Numbered from the stretch's first letter, positions 27,258-35,294 are shown. The stretch: 64,000 bases of DNA from Actinoplanes sp. L3-i22 (GCF_019704555.1 NZ_AP024745.1:5712501-5776500), one strand, 5' to 3'. Made by a program: numbers and translations. The notes: generated by a model not told the origin, from the letters alone.

Positions 27258-29858
27258 ATGCCGACCCGGCCGCGACATCGACCTGCGGGGGTGCTCGTGA
27301 GCGGCCTTGACCGGCGTGGCCGTGGTGCGGTCCTGGCCACGATGGCAGCCGTGGTGGTCGTGCTCACCGCGGCGTTGGGTGCGGCGACCAACATCGGCAC
27401 CGGGATGCTGCCGGCCTGGCGGTGGGTGCACAGCCCGGCGGTGATCTGGTCGGTGGTGGCCACGTCCGTTCTGCTGCTGATGGTGCTGGCGGTGATCCAG
27501 CAGGGCATGGCCGGCACGGACACCCCGCCGGGGCTCGGTACGACGGTGCGGCACATGTTCGTCCCCCGGCGAGCCGCCGCTACCCGCCCGGCGATCGCGT
27601 CGCTTCGCCCGCCGCAAGTGACCGACCGCGACATCCGAGGACGTGACCGGCTGGTCGACCAGATGGCCGCCCGGTACAGCTGGCGAGGTCGTCACCGGCC
27701 GCGGGTCAACGTTCTGCACGGGATGGGCGGGGCGGGTAAAACCACCGTCGCGCAACTGGTCGCGGGCCGGCTGACGCGCGCCGGGGTGCGGGTGTGGTGG
27801 GTATCGGCCGCCACGGCCACCCAGCTGGATACCGGGATGCGGCAGCTCGCCGCCGAGCTGGGCGCGTCCGCCGCTGACATCGAGCACGCCTGGTCCGACA
27901 CCGGCAGCGGCCCCGACCTGGTCTGGGGAAGGCTGGACCGGTTGACGCAGCGCTGGCTGCTGGTCATCGACAACGCCGACGACACCCGGCTGCTCACCCC
28001 ACCCGACGAACCGGTCGCTGCCGGCCGCGGCTGGCTCCGGCCCGTCCCGCACCGCCGCGGCCTACTGCTGGTCACCACCCGCGACGGTGATCCCGCCACC
28101 TGGCCCGCCGCCCGGTATCCCGACGGCGGGGACCGCGGCGACTGGTACCGGCTGCATCCGGTGGGGATGCTCACCCCGGCCGACGGCGCAGCCGTGCTCC
28201 TGGACCACGCCGGCGCCGCCGCAGGCACTGTCGAGCAGGCCACCGCACTGGCCGAGCGCCTCGGCGGGCTACCTCTGGCCCTGGGTATCGCCGGTCAGAC
28301 CATCAGCCAGGTCCGCCGCACCGGGGTCGCCGGCTCACCCGCGACGTTCGCCGGGTACCGCACCGCGCTGGACACCGGCGACACATCGACACCGGCCGCG
28401 GGCGCACTCAGCGAGGCGCAGGCACGCCGCACCATCGACCGGACCTGGGAACTGTCGCTGGACCTGCTCGACACGCGAGGCCTGCCGCAGGCCCGCACCC
28501 TACTGCGGCTGCTGGCCACCTTCGCCGACGCCCCGATCCCCACCCACCTGCTCGACCCGGCCACCCTGGCCGCCACCGCTCTCCTGCCTGATCTCACCGG
28601 CGAGCACCTCGCCACGCTCCTGCAAGCCCTGACCGGGGTAGGACTGATCACCCTCGAACAAACCCGGCGCTCGACACCCGTGACCCTCGCGCGGCTGCAT
28701 CCACTCATCCGCGACACCAGCCGCCGCCCTCTGCACACCAGCTACCTGGCCGTGTCCATCACCCTCCTGCTGAAGAACACCACCGATCTCGACGCCGACG
28801 ACCCCACGACCTGGCCCACCTGGCAGACACTCGCCCCGCACACCACCGACCTGCTCAGCCGAGCCACCACACAACCCGGTACCAGCCACGAAACACTTGT
28901 CGACGTCTGCGGCCTGACCCAGAAGACCGCCCGCTATCTCGGCGAAGCCGGCCTCCACCAGAGCGCCCGTGACCTGTTCGCCGAGCTGCTCCCCAGCTAC
29001 GAGCGGGTACAGGGTGTCGAGCACCCCGAAGTCCTGGCCACCCGGCACAACCTCGCGCGCTGGACCGGGGCGGCGGGTGATCCGGCCGGCGGCCGTGACC
29101 TGTTCGCCGAGCTGCTCCCCATTCGTGAGCGGGTCCTGGGTGTCGAGCACCCCGACACCCTGGACACCCGCAACCACCATGCGTACTGGCTCGGGAAGGC
29201 GGGTGATCCGGCCGGCGCCCGTGACCTGCTTGCCGAGCTGCTCCCCGGCTACGAGCGGGTCCAGGGTGTCGAGCACCCCGAAGTCCTGGCCACCCGGCAC
29301 AACCTCGCGCACTGGATCGGGGTGGCCGGTGATCCGACCGGCTCCCGTGACCTGTTCGCTGAGCTGCTCCCCGTCCGTGAGCGGGTCCTGGGTGTCGAGC
29401 ACCCCGACACCGTGACCACCCGCTACGACCTCGCGTACTGGATCGGGGTGGCGGGTGATCCGGCCGGCGCCCGTGACCTGCTTGCCGAGCTGCTCCCCGT
29501 CCGTGAGCGGGTCCTGGGCGTCGAGCACCCCGAAACCCTGGCCACCCGCCACAACCTCGCGCGCTGGATCGGGGTGGCGGGTGATCCGGCCGGCGCCCGT
29601 GACCTGCTCGCTGAGCTGATCCCCAGCTACGAACGGGTTTTGGGCGTCGAGCACCCCGACATCCGGGAGACCCGGCACAACCATGCGTACTGGACTACAA
29701 GAGCAAAATATGACGATGCCGTCATCAACGCATTGGTCGTTTCCGATGGACGCCGCTGGTGCGCCTGGGCACGACGCATCCTCCCAGCACGCAACTCCCA
29801 CAAAAGTCACACCAGAAACAAGCCCACACAACACGGGTCCGGCGGTGGGTTTCGATAG
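27258..29858 (+). CDS. Membrane-anchored STAND/NB-ARC ATPase with TPR array
   Basis: An 866-residue protein. Two predicted membrane helices lie at about residues 24-45 and 62-82. A STAND NTPase domain follows with Walker A GMGGAGKT (155-162), Walker B LLVIDNADD (D238) and an NB-ARC-like GLPLALGIAG. The C-terminal part has TPR-like repeats; residues 571-822 are six near-identical 42-residue units. STAND proteins are ATP-driven switches used in signalling and defence, with repeats sensing the ligand. After unit six the sequence becomes lower in GC and unlike the rest (WTTRAKYDDAVINALV onward), suggesting a replaced 3' end. A GTG at 27298 is an alternative start. Confidence 0.8.
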   Translation: MPTRPRHRPAGVLVSGLDRRGRGAVLATMAAVVVVLTAALGAATNIGTGMLPAWRWVHSPAVIWSVVATSVLLLMVLAVIQQGMAGTDTPPGLGTTVRHMFVPRRAAATRPAIASLRPPQVTDRDIRGRDRLVDQMAARYSWRGRHRPRVNVLHGMGGAGKTTVAQLVAGRLTRAGVRVWWVSAATATQLDTGMRQLAAELGASAADIEHAWSDTGSGPDLVWGRLDRLTQRWLLVIDNADDTRLLTPPDEPVAAGRGWLRPVPHRRGLLLVTTRDGDPATWPAARYPDGGDRGDWYRLHPVGMLTPADGAAVLLDHAGAAAGTVEQATALAERLGGLPLALGIAGQTISQVRRTGVAGSPATFAGYRTALDTGDTSTPAAGALSEAQARRTIDRTWELSLDLLDTRGLPQARTLLRLLATFADAPIPTHLLDPATLAATALLPDLTGEHLATLLQALTGVGLITLEQTRRSTPVTLARLHPLIRDTSRRPLHTSYLAVSITLLLKNTTDLDADDPTTWPTWQTLAPHTTDLLSRATTQPGTSHETLVDVCGLTQKTARYLGEAGLHQSARDLFAELLPSYERVQGVEHPEVLATRHNLARWTGAAGDPAGGRDLFAELLPIRERVLGVEHPDTLDTRNHHAYWLGKAGDPAGARDLLAELLPGYERVQGVEHPEVLATRHNLAHWIGVAGDPTGSRDLFAELLPVRERVLGVEHPDTVTTRYDLAYWIGVAGDPAGARDLLAELLPVRERVLGVEHPETLATRHNLARWIGVAGDPAGARDLLAELIPSYERVLGVEHPDIRETRHNHAYWTTRAKYDDAVINALVVSDGRRWCAWARRILPARNSHKSHTRNKPTQHGSGGGFR
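28968..29723 (+). repeat. Six tandem 126-bp coding repeats (TPR units)
   Basis: Units begin at 28968, 29094, 29220, 29346, 29472 and 29598, exactly 126 bases apart. They share runs such as CGTGACCTG, GAGCGGGT and GGTGTCGAGCACCCCGA. Each encodes RDLxAELLPxxERVxGVEHPxxxxTRxNxAxWxGxAGDPAGA. Near-identity at DNA level implies recent duplication or gene conversion and likely copy-number variation between strains. Confidence 0.92.
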
Positions 29859-29867
29859 ATCCGGCCG

Positions 29868-29927
29868 GTGGGGCACAAGATCGGATATGCCCGGGTCAGC
29901 ACCGCCGACCAAGATCCCCACTCTTGA
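29868..29927 (+). pseudogene. Serine resolvase N-terminal remnant
   Basis: GTG at 29868 opens a 19-codon frame reading GHKIGYARVSTADQDPHS before TGA at 29925-29927. KIGYARVSTADQD is the hallmark N-terminus of Tn3-family resolvases, including the catalytic Ser. The rest of the gene is absent. It begins 10 bases after the STAND gene stop and marks a past mobile-element event or recombination junction. Confidence 0.65.
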
Positions 29928-29969
29928 TGGCTGTTCTCGTCCAGGACCGTAGGCCCGGCACCGGAGCGA

Positions 29970-32417
29970 TCAGGGAGTGGGGCCCTCCCGGCGGAGTCGG
30001 TGGAGCCTCGCCTCGGCCTTACGGGTGAGGTCGCGCAGTTGCGGGTCGTCGCCGGCGAGCTGGGTCGAACGGACGAGCAACTCCTCGCTCGCGGCTATCG
30101 CGAGATCGCGCCGGCCCGTCGTGGCAGCCAATCGCACCAGGTTCTCCAGGGCGAACAGGACCTTCTGCGCGTACTGCCGGGGGCCGTCCGAACTGTCGAG
30201 GATGCCGCGCCACCGGCCGACCGCCTCGACGGCGTTCTGCAGGGCCCACAGAAGTTCCGGGTCGTCGACCTCCTGCTGCTGGACGCTGAGATTGTGGAAC
30301 GCGGACGCCAGCATCGGCTCGTAGGCGTGAGCGTCGTACGCGGCGAGCAACGAGCAGTGCCGGATCGCTTCCTCCGTCGCCTCCACCGCGTCCTCGGGTC
30401 GCTCCAGATTTCGCAGGATCGCCCCGATGCTGACCAGGGACTTCGCCAGGCTGACGGTGTCGCCCAGCTGATCGGTCTCGTCGAGCACGGTGTGCAGCAG
30501 GAGCTGGGACTCGTCCACCGCGGCCAGGGCCGCGTCCCATTGCTCCAGCTTGGCGAGGACATCGCCGTAGTTGAGCAGGGCGCCGCCCAGCAGACGACGA
30601 TCCTCGATCGACGCGGTTCGCGTCACGACTTCGGTCAAGGTCTCCACCGCCTCCCGTGCCACCGGCAACGCCAGGTCGAGACGGCCGAGCGAGTGGTACA
30701 CCGCCGCGAGGTTGCTCAGCGCCATACCGAGCGCGGGCCCGGAACGCGGCAGCCCGGCCCTGTCCGCCTCCCGGTACGCGTCGACGGCCCGGGTCGCCAC
30801 CTCGAGTCCGCGGGTGTACTGCCCGGCGTTGAAGAGCCGGTAGCCGAGCTGGTTGAGTGCGCCCGCGACCTCGTAGGGGTTGGCGGCGGAGGCCAGGCGA
30901 TGGTCGGTGATCCGGGACGCCAGGGCGGCCAGCCCGAGGTTGATCGAGACGTGGTTGCCCTTCGGCAATGCCTCGTAGACCGCGTCGAGTGCGGCGACGT
31001 CGATCGCCGGAAGCGCGGCGATACCGGCCAGCACCGCCGAGCCCAGCAGCCGGGCAATCGATTCGGGCGCTTCGGCGACGACCGGGTTGAGCACCGCGGT
31101 CACCACGTGCGGCCAGCGCTGCCCCGCCTCGACCACGGTCTGCAGGGCCTGGCTCGGCCACGGCGAGGAGCCGTCGGCCAGGATCAGGTGCCGCGCCGCC
31201 GGGACGGCCCAGGGTTGCGGTTGGTAGCTCGCCAGGTCGTGCCCGGGTATCTGCAGGGCCAGGAAGTCCTCGGCCAGCCGATCCGGGTAGAGCGGTTCGA
31301 GCGCCACCGGGCCGCCCGAGGGGTAGCAGACCGCGTGGTCGTCCAGGATCTGGCCGGCCGTCGCCGGATCGTCGGTGACACCGGCCGTGGCCAGGGCGTC
31401 GACGGCGGAGGGATAGGGCAGGGCACCGGCCAGAACGGCGGTGAACACGGTCCGGGACATCGTGGCCGGCGAGATCCGCACGGCGCCGGCCTGTCGCAGG
31501 CCGACCCAGTGGGCGACCTCGCGGTCGAGCAGGTAGGCGGACAGGTCCGCGACCGCGGTGGGCGCCTCGAGGTTCGGGTAGCGGGTGGCATCCACGGCGG
31601 CGAGGGCCGCCATGTGCACGGTCAGCACCAGACCGTACTCCGGGGCGCCAAGATCGGGTGGGATCACCGTGTCGGCATCGGCGCCCGGCAACAGGCCGGC
31701 GAAAGCGGTCGCCGCCTCGGTGAACAGCTTCGCCCGGTGATCAGTGGCGGCGGCGATCGGGCCGAGCGCCATCGCGTCGACGCCGAAGCCCGCCTTCGTC
31801 AACTGATGCCGCAGGCCCTGCCACCACAGCCCGGCCGTGCGGGCGACGAGCAGTACCCGGATCCGGCGTCCCGCGGCGACGAACCGATGGTCGTTCAGCA
31901 GTGTTACCAGGTCCTCGACGATCCAGCGTTCGGCGTAGTCGATGACGAGGAGCACGTCAGAGCCGTCCTCCGGGCCGCCGGGTCGCGGGTCCACGGCCGA
32001 GCTGGCGGGTTGGGCGATCATGACGTGGAAGCCGGCCCCGAGGGCGCTGCGCTGGGCGAACTCGCTGACCAGACGGGTCTTTCCCTGGCCGCCGGGAGCG
32101 TGCACCAGCAGAACGGACCGGCCGGGGCCGGGGGCATCGCGCCAGTCGGCCAGGTGTTGCAGGTCGGTCCCGCGCCCGCCGAACTTGACCACCTGGTGAT
32201 CGGCCGACAGCAGCTGACTGGGGGAGAACCCGGCCGGTAGACCGGGTGCGGCCGCGGGCAGCCCGACGATCTCGTAGGAGCGAGGGCCGATGACGACGGT
32301 GCCGACGAAGATGCCGGTGTTGGCGAAGCCGCCACCGGTCTGCGTGACGTTACCGCTGCCGGCGACCGCGGCGGCGCGTGGCAGCCAGGGCAGGGTCCGG
32401 CGCCATCCGGTCGCCAA
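29970..32417 (-). CDS. STAND/TPR ATPase with N-terminal amyloid-like motif (NLR-like)
   Basis: An 815-residue protein. Residues 20-37 read GSGNVTQTGGGFANTGIF, a Gly/Asn-rich motif that also appears twice in the small protein encoded just upstream. It is followed by an ATPase domain with Walker A APGGQGKT (107-114) and Walker B VLLVIDYAE (D160), a helical region, and C-terminal TPR-like repeats (about 510-800). This order (prion-forming motif, nucleotide switch, sensor repeats) is that of bacterial NLR-like amyloid-signalling receptors. The start is TTG 32417, the only usual start between the preceding stop and the motif, with GAGGA 9 bases upstream. Only 12 bases separate it from the upstream gene. 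Confidence 0.8.
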   Translation of the reverse strand: MATGWRRTLPWLPRAAAVAGSGNVTQTGGGFANTGIFVGTVVIGPRSYEIVGLPAAAPGLPAGFSPSQLLSADHQVVKFGGRGTDLQHLADWRDAPGPGRSVLLVHAPGGQGKTRLVSEFAQRSALGAGFHVMIAQPASSAVDPRPGGPEDGSDVLLVIDYAERWIVEDLVTLLNDHRFVAAGRRIRVLLVARTAGLWWQGLRHQLTKAGFGVDAMALGPIAAATDHRAKLFTEAATAFAGLLPGADADTVIPPDLGAPEYGLVLTVHMAALAAVDATRYPNLEAPTAVADLSAYLLDREVAHWVGLRQAGAVRISPATMSRTVFTAVLAGALPYPSAVDALATAGVTDDPATAGQILDDHAVCYPSGGPVALEPLYPDRLAEDFLALQIPGHDLASYQPQPWAVPAARHLILADGSSPWPSQALQTVVEAGQRWPHVVTAVLNPVVAEAPESIARLLGSAVLAGIAALPAIDVAALDAVYEALPKGNHVSINLGLAALASRITDHRLASAANPYEVAGALNQLGYRLFNAGQYTRGLEVATRAVDAYREADRAGLPRSGPALGMALSNLAAVYHSLGRLDLALPVAREAVETLTEVVTRTASIEDRRLLGGALLNYGDVLAKLEQWDAALAAVDESQLLLHTVLDETDQLGDTVSLAKSLVSIGAILRNLERPEDAVEATEEAIRHCSLLAAYDAHAYEPMLASAFHNLSVQQQEVDDPELLWALQNAVEAVGRWRGILDSSDGPRQYAQKVLFALENLVRLAATTGRRDLAIAASEELLVRSTQLAGDDPQLRDLTRKAEARLHRLRREGPTP

Positions 32418-32429
32418 GGTGCGCCGTCC

Positions 32430-32765
32430 TCACCGGAGAGTGACGCCGGTGTTGGCGTCACCGCCGCCGGATGAATCGATGTCGCCGCTGCCGTCCACCT
32501 CGATGGTGTGCCGCGAAAGGCTGCTCGGAGCGTCCACCCCGGTGTTCGTGTGACCGGTGCCGCCGGCGACGATCCGGCCCGAACTCCGGACCCGGATCAG
32601 CATCGGCTTCTCCGGACCGGCCAGGCCCAGACCGAGCCCGATCACCGCGACGATCGCTCCGGCCACGCTGGAGATCTTGTCGGCCTTGTCGAGGCCGAGC
32701 GCGATGGTCGTCACGCCGAGCGCGACGATGGCGAGGCTGACTGCCAACCAGATCCATCGCTTCAT
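32430..32765 (-). CDS. Two-TM protein with two amyloid-like motifs (putative effector)
   Basis: A 111-residue protein. Two membrane helices (about residues 4-24 and 33-50) precede a Gly/Asn-rich tail with two motif copies: residues 61-78 (SSGRIVAGGTGHTNTGVD) and 92-109 (GSGDIDSSGGGDANTGVT). Both align without gaps to residues 20-37 of the STAND protein encoded downstream. Shared positions are S2, G3, I/V5, G9, G11, N14, T15, G16 and V/I17. Inferred role: a membrane-acting partner whose tail is templated into amyloid by the activated ATPase. ATG 32765 has an excellent GGAAGGGG ribosome site. Confidence 0.75.
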   Translation of the reverse strand: MKRWIWLAVSLAIVALGVTTIALGLDKADKISSVAGAIVAVIGLGLGLAGPEKPMLIRVRSSGRIVAGGTGHTNTGVDAPSSLSRHTIEVDGSGDIDSSGGGDANTGVTLR

Positions 32766-32793
32766 GACGGCCCCTTCCGAGCACTGGGGATCA

Positions 32794-32822
32794 AGTCTAG
32801 GCCGCGCCCCGCGGAACGTTCC
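32794..32822 (-). promoter_or_regulatory. Candidate promoter of the amyloid-motif operon
   Basis: On the minus strand a TAGACT -10 box (32799-32794) is preceded after 17 bases by GGAACG (32822-32817), part of the perfect palindrome GGAACGTTCC (32813-32822). Transcription would start about 20 bases before the ribosome site of the 111-aa gene. The palindrome may be an operator. Confidence 0.4.
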
Positions 32823-32898
32823 TCCCGTGAATCCGTGGAACGTGCCGTTGACCGCTGGCCGTACCGTTCGCGTCGACGCCTGTGGAGGGGACGGCCCG

Positions 32899-33336
32899 AT
32901 GAACTGGACCGGGAAGCGCACGGTGACCGGATTGCTGGTCGCGTTGGCTCTCGGCATGGTCGCCGCGGGGATCTTCCTTCTCGGCGAGCACCGGCAGCGG
33001 CAGATCATCGATCGTGGCAGCCCGACCCGGGCGATCATCACCGCTGATCACGACGATGAGCTCGACCACTGGTACACCGTGAGCTACACGGCGGAGGGCC
33101 GGGATCGTAGTGCGGACCTGCGTGCCCCCTGGCTGATCGACAAGATGCCGATCGGGCAGGCACTGACGGTCTACCCGGACCCCGGCCACCCGGAACAGAT
33201 CGTCACCTCGAACGGCTATGCCACCCCGGTGTGGACGCCCGCGCCGGGATGGCTGACGGTGCTGGCACTACTCGCGGCGTTCATCTCGGTCATCGGCCGG
33301 CTGAGCGCCACGCGGCAGCGCCGGTCCGGCGGCTGA
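32899..33336 (+). CDS. DUF3592-like two-TM membrane protein
   Basis: A 145-residue protein with membrane helices at about residues 9-28 and 113-133 and an extracytoplasmic or cytosolic beta-rich middle domain (IIDRGSPTRAIITADHDDELDHWYTVSYTAEG, ALTVYPDPGHPEQIVTSNGY). This domain is the pattern of DUF3592 proteins, whose function is not established. ATG 32899 has GGAGGGG upstream. Divergent from the amyloid-motif operon across a 133-base gap, so common regulation is possible. Confidence 0.75.
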   Translation: MNWTGKRTVTGLLVALALGMVAAGIFLLGEHRQRQIIDRGSPTRAIITADHDDELDHWYTVSYTAEGRDRSADLRAPWLIDKMPIGQALTVYPDPGHPEQIVTSNGYATPVWTPAPGWLTVLALLAAFISVIGRLSATRQRRSGG

Positions 33337-33362
33337 GCTCGAGGGTTGGGGGTGGTTTTTCG

Positions 33363-33489
33363 GACCGCAACCACCCTCGGACGTCGCCCTGTAGGGCTTT
33401 GCGTTCTGGGCGCCCCGCGCCCTTGCGAAGCCCGGAAGGGTCCCCGCGGGAGCGGCGATCAGTTATTGGCCGCAGCCGGGGCAATGAAG
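33363..33489 (-). repeat. Dispersed intergenic repeat, copy B
   Basis: The reverse complement of this 127-bp segment matches 7297-7423 at 117 of 127 positions. It lies between the DUF3592 gene and the CadD-type gene. The flanking genes differ from those at copy A, so it moves or was copied independently of them. The hairpin GGGCGC-GGG-GCGCCC core is fully conserved. Confidence 0.85.
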
Positions 33490-33492
33490 AAT

Positions 33493-33520
33493 TTGATCTT
33501 CAAAGGCGGCACCGTAGAAT
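33493..33520 (+). promoter_or_regulatory. Promoter of a probably leaderless cadD-type gene
   Basis: TTGATC (33493-33498), a 16-base spacer and TAGAAT (33515-33520) form a good sigma-70-type promoter. The ATG at 33529 is 9 bases after the -10 box and has no ribosome site, as expected for a leaderless mRNA. The -35 box adjoins repeat copy B. Confidence 0.55.
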
Positions 33521-33528
33521 TCGCGATC

Positions 33529-34119
33529 ATGGCCATCAGCCCGGGCATCGCAGGCCAGGCGGTCGGCCTGTTCGCGGTCACCAACGTGGACGACATCATG
33601 ATCCTGGCGCTGTTCTTCGCCCAGGGGGCCGGTCGCCGGCACACCACCCGCACGATCATGATCGGTCAGTACCTGGGCTTCGCCGGGATCCTCGCCGTCG
33701 CCGTGGCCGCCGCCTTCGGCGCCACCTTCCTGCCTGAGCAGGCCATTCGCTACCTGGGTCTGCTCCCGCTCGCGCTGGGCATCCGGGCCGCGATCCAGGC
33801 CTGGCGGCACCGCGGCGCGGACGACGACGCGGCCGGCGAGGCGAGCGGCGGACCGCGGATCCTCGAGGTGGCCGCGGTGACGTTCGCCAACGGCGGCGAC
33901 AACATCGGCGTGTACGTGCCGGTCTTCGCGACCGCGGGCCTCGGCGGGATGACCGTCTACGTCGTCGTCTTCCTGGTCCTGGTGGCCGTCTGGGCCGCGG
34001 CCGGCCGGTTCTTCGCCACCCGCCCGCTGATCGCGAGGGCGCTCAGCCGCTGGGGGCACGTCCTGCTCCCGGTCGTCCTGATCGGTATCGGACTGCTCAT
34101 CCTCGTCCGGGGCGGGTGA
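33529..34119 (+). CDS. CadD-type cadmium resistance transporter
   Basis: A 196-residue membrane protein with about five to six helices. It carries the family pattern FAVTNVDDIMILALFF near the N-terminus and FANGGDNIGVYVPVFA in the middle, the two repeat motifs of the CadD/LysE-like cation exporters. Predicted to export Cd2+ or related cations. An upstream in-frame ATG (33484) is possible but lies within the repeat edge; the promoter position favours 33529. The downstream gene starts near its stop. A CDF transporter 1.3 kb further on suggests a small metal-handling region. Confidence 0.82.
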   Translation: MAISPGIAGQAVGLFAVTNVDDIMILALFFAQGAGRRHTTRTIMIGQYLGFAGILAVAVAAAFGATFLPEQAIRYLGLLPLALGIRAAIQAWRHRGADDDAAGEASGGPRILEVAAVTFANGGDNIGVYVPVFATAGLGGMTVYVVVFLVLVAVWAAAGRFFATRPLIARALSRWGHVLLPVVLIGIGLLILVRGG

Positions 34120-34190
34120 CGGCTCACTCACGCACGGCCCGGTTTGCCGTCCCCGTCGCTGGGCACACCACCAGCGAGGAGGTGAGCACG

Positions 34191-34601
34191 GTGACCACGA
34201 ACGAAGCGAACCCGTCCACGGCGGATCTGGTGAATCAGGCCGCCGGACAGATCTCCACACTGGTCCGGGACGAACTGGCGCTGGCCAGGGCCGAGCTGAC
34301 CGAGAAGGGCAAGCGTGCCGGCCTCGGCGGCGGCCTGTTCGGCGGGGCCGGCGTGCTGGCTCTCTACGGTGTCGGCCTGCTGCTGGCCCTGGCGGTCGTT
34401 CTGCTCGACCTGGCCTGGCCGCTCTGGCTGGCGATCCTGGTGGTGATGGCGGTGGTGTTCGCCGCCGCCGGGGTGGCCGCGCTACTCGGCAGGAAGCAGC
34501 TGGCCAAGGCCACGCCGCCGGTGCCGCGGAGTGCGATGGACAGTGTGGAGACCGACATCCAGACCATGAAGACCGCAGCCCAGCGAGGACGGCAGCGATG
34601 A
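34191..34601 (+). CDS. Phage-holin-like family (PF07332-type) membrane protein
   Basis: A 136-residue protein with an amphipathic N-terminal helix (TADLVNQAAGQISTLVRDELALARAELTEKGKRAGLGGGLFGGAG) and two membrane helices (about 65-110). This is the actinobacterial Phage_holin_3_6/DUF1469 pattern. Despite the name these are chromosomal membrane proteins of unknown role, often in stress-related operons. GTG 34191 follows GAGGAG; a GTG at 34116 gives a less likely extension. Overlaps the next gene by ATGA. Confidence 0.82.
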   Translation: MTTNEANPSTADLVNQAAGQISTLVRDELALARAELTEKGKRAGLGGGLFGGAGVLALYGVGLLLALAVVLLDLAWPLWLAILVVMAVVFAAAGVAALLGRKQLAKATPPVPRSAMDSVETDIQTMKTAAQRGRQR

Positions 34602-34969
34602 CCCCGAACGACGTACCGGCCGAGCCGGAACAGCTCCGCGACGAAATCCAGCAGACCCGCGCCGACCTGGGCGACACGGTCGAGGCCCTGGCCGCCAAGA
34701 CCGACGTCACGGGTCGCGCCAAGCACGCCCTGGCCGAGAAGACCGACCAGGCCCGCGACCGGCTGAGCACCGCCGCCGGCAGCGCCGCCGAGACCGCGAA
34801 AGCGGCCGCCGAGACCGCGAAGGCGGCCGCCGGCAGCGCCAAGGCGCAGATCGCCGAGGCGAGGACCAACCCGGCCGTACGGCGGAAGCTCCCGCCCGTG
34901 GCTCTCGCGGCCGGTGCCGCGACCGCCGTCGCCGTGCTCGCGGTCATCGCCCGCAGACGTCGTAAATGA
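34598..34969 (+). CDS. DUF3618 protein
   Basis: A 123-residue protein: acidic N-terminus with EQLRDEIQQTRADLGDTVEALAAKTDV (the DUF3618 core), a long Ala/Lys-rich helix with tandem AAETAKA units, and one C-terminal membrane helix ending in a basic RRRRK tail. Role unknown. It is usually encoded with the holin-like and YtxH-like genes found on either side here, which suggests a shared membrane or envelope function. ATG start within the ATGA overlap. Confidence 0.85.
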   Translation: MTPNDVPAEPEQLRDEIQQTRADLGDTVEALAAKTDVTGRAKHALAEKTDQARDRLSTAAGSAAETAKAAAETAKAAAGSAKAQIAEARTNPAVRRKLPPVALAAGAATAVAVLAVIARRRRK

Positions 34970-35000
34970 CCCCCTTTCACCACGGAATCGGAGAACACAC

Positions 35001-35276
35001 ATGGGAATGCTGAAGCTGGCCGCCGGTGTCGCCGCGGGCTACGTCATCGGAGCCTGGGCGGGCCGCGACAAGTACGAGAAGATCGCCGCCACCGCTCGTA
35101 AGGTGAGCGCCCACCCCACGGTCGTGCAGACCCAGGCGAAGGCCAAGGCCCTGATCAGCGAGAAGGCCGCGGAGGTCCGCCCCGAGCCGGCGACTCCGGC
35201 CTATACGCCGCCGGCCCCGATGTCGCGAACCGCTCCGGCCCCGCGCGTCCCGGTCGTCGCGGAGCCCCCGCGGTAA
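35001..35276 (+). CDS. YtxH-like small membrane protein
   Basis: A 91-residue protein starting with a short hydrophobic segment (MLKLAAGVAAGYVIGAWAGRDKYEKI), a GRDKY motif and a Lys/Ala-rich helical region, then a Pro-rich C-terminus. This layout is like YtxH-family general-stress proteins. It is 31 bases after the DUF3618 gene and probably the last gene of the three-gene unit, which ends at a strong hairpin. Confidence 0.7.
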   Translation: MGMLKLAAGVAAGYVIGAWAGRDKYEKIAATARKVSAHPTVVQTQAKAKALISEKAAEVRPEPATPAYTPPAPMSRTAPAPRVPVVAEPPR

Positions 35277-35294
35277 CCGCACCCGAGCAAGCCC

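Noticed and set aside
28968..29723. Direct repeats considered as a CRISPR array
   Set aside because: Units are 126 bp, contiguous without spacers and in frame with a TPR protein.
34116..34190. Longer N-terminus of the holin-like protein from GTG 34116
   Set aside because: The extension is unlike the family start, while GAGGAG before GTG 34191 gives a good initiation site.
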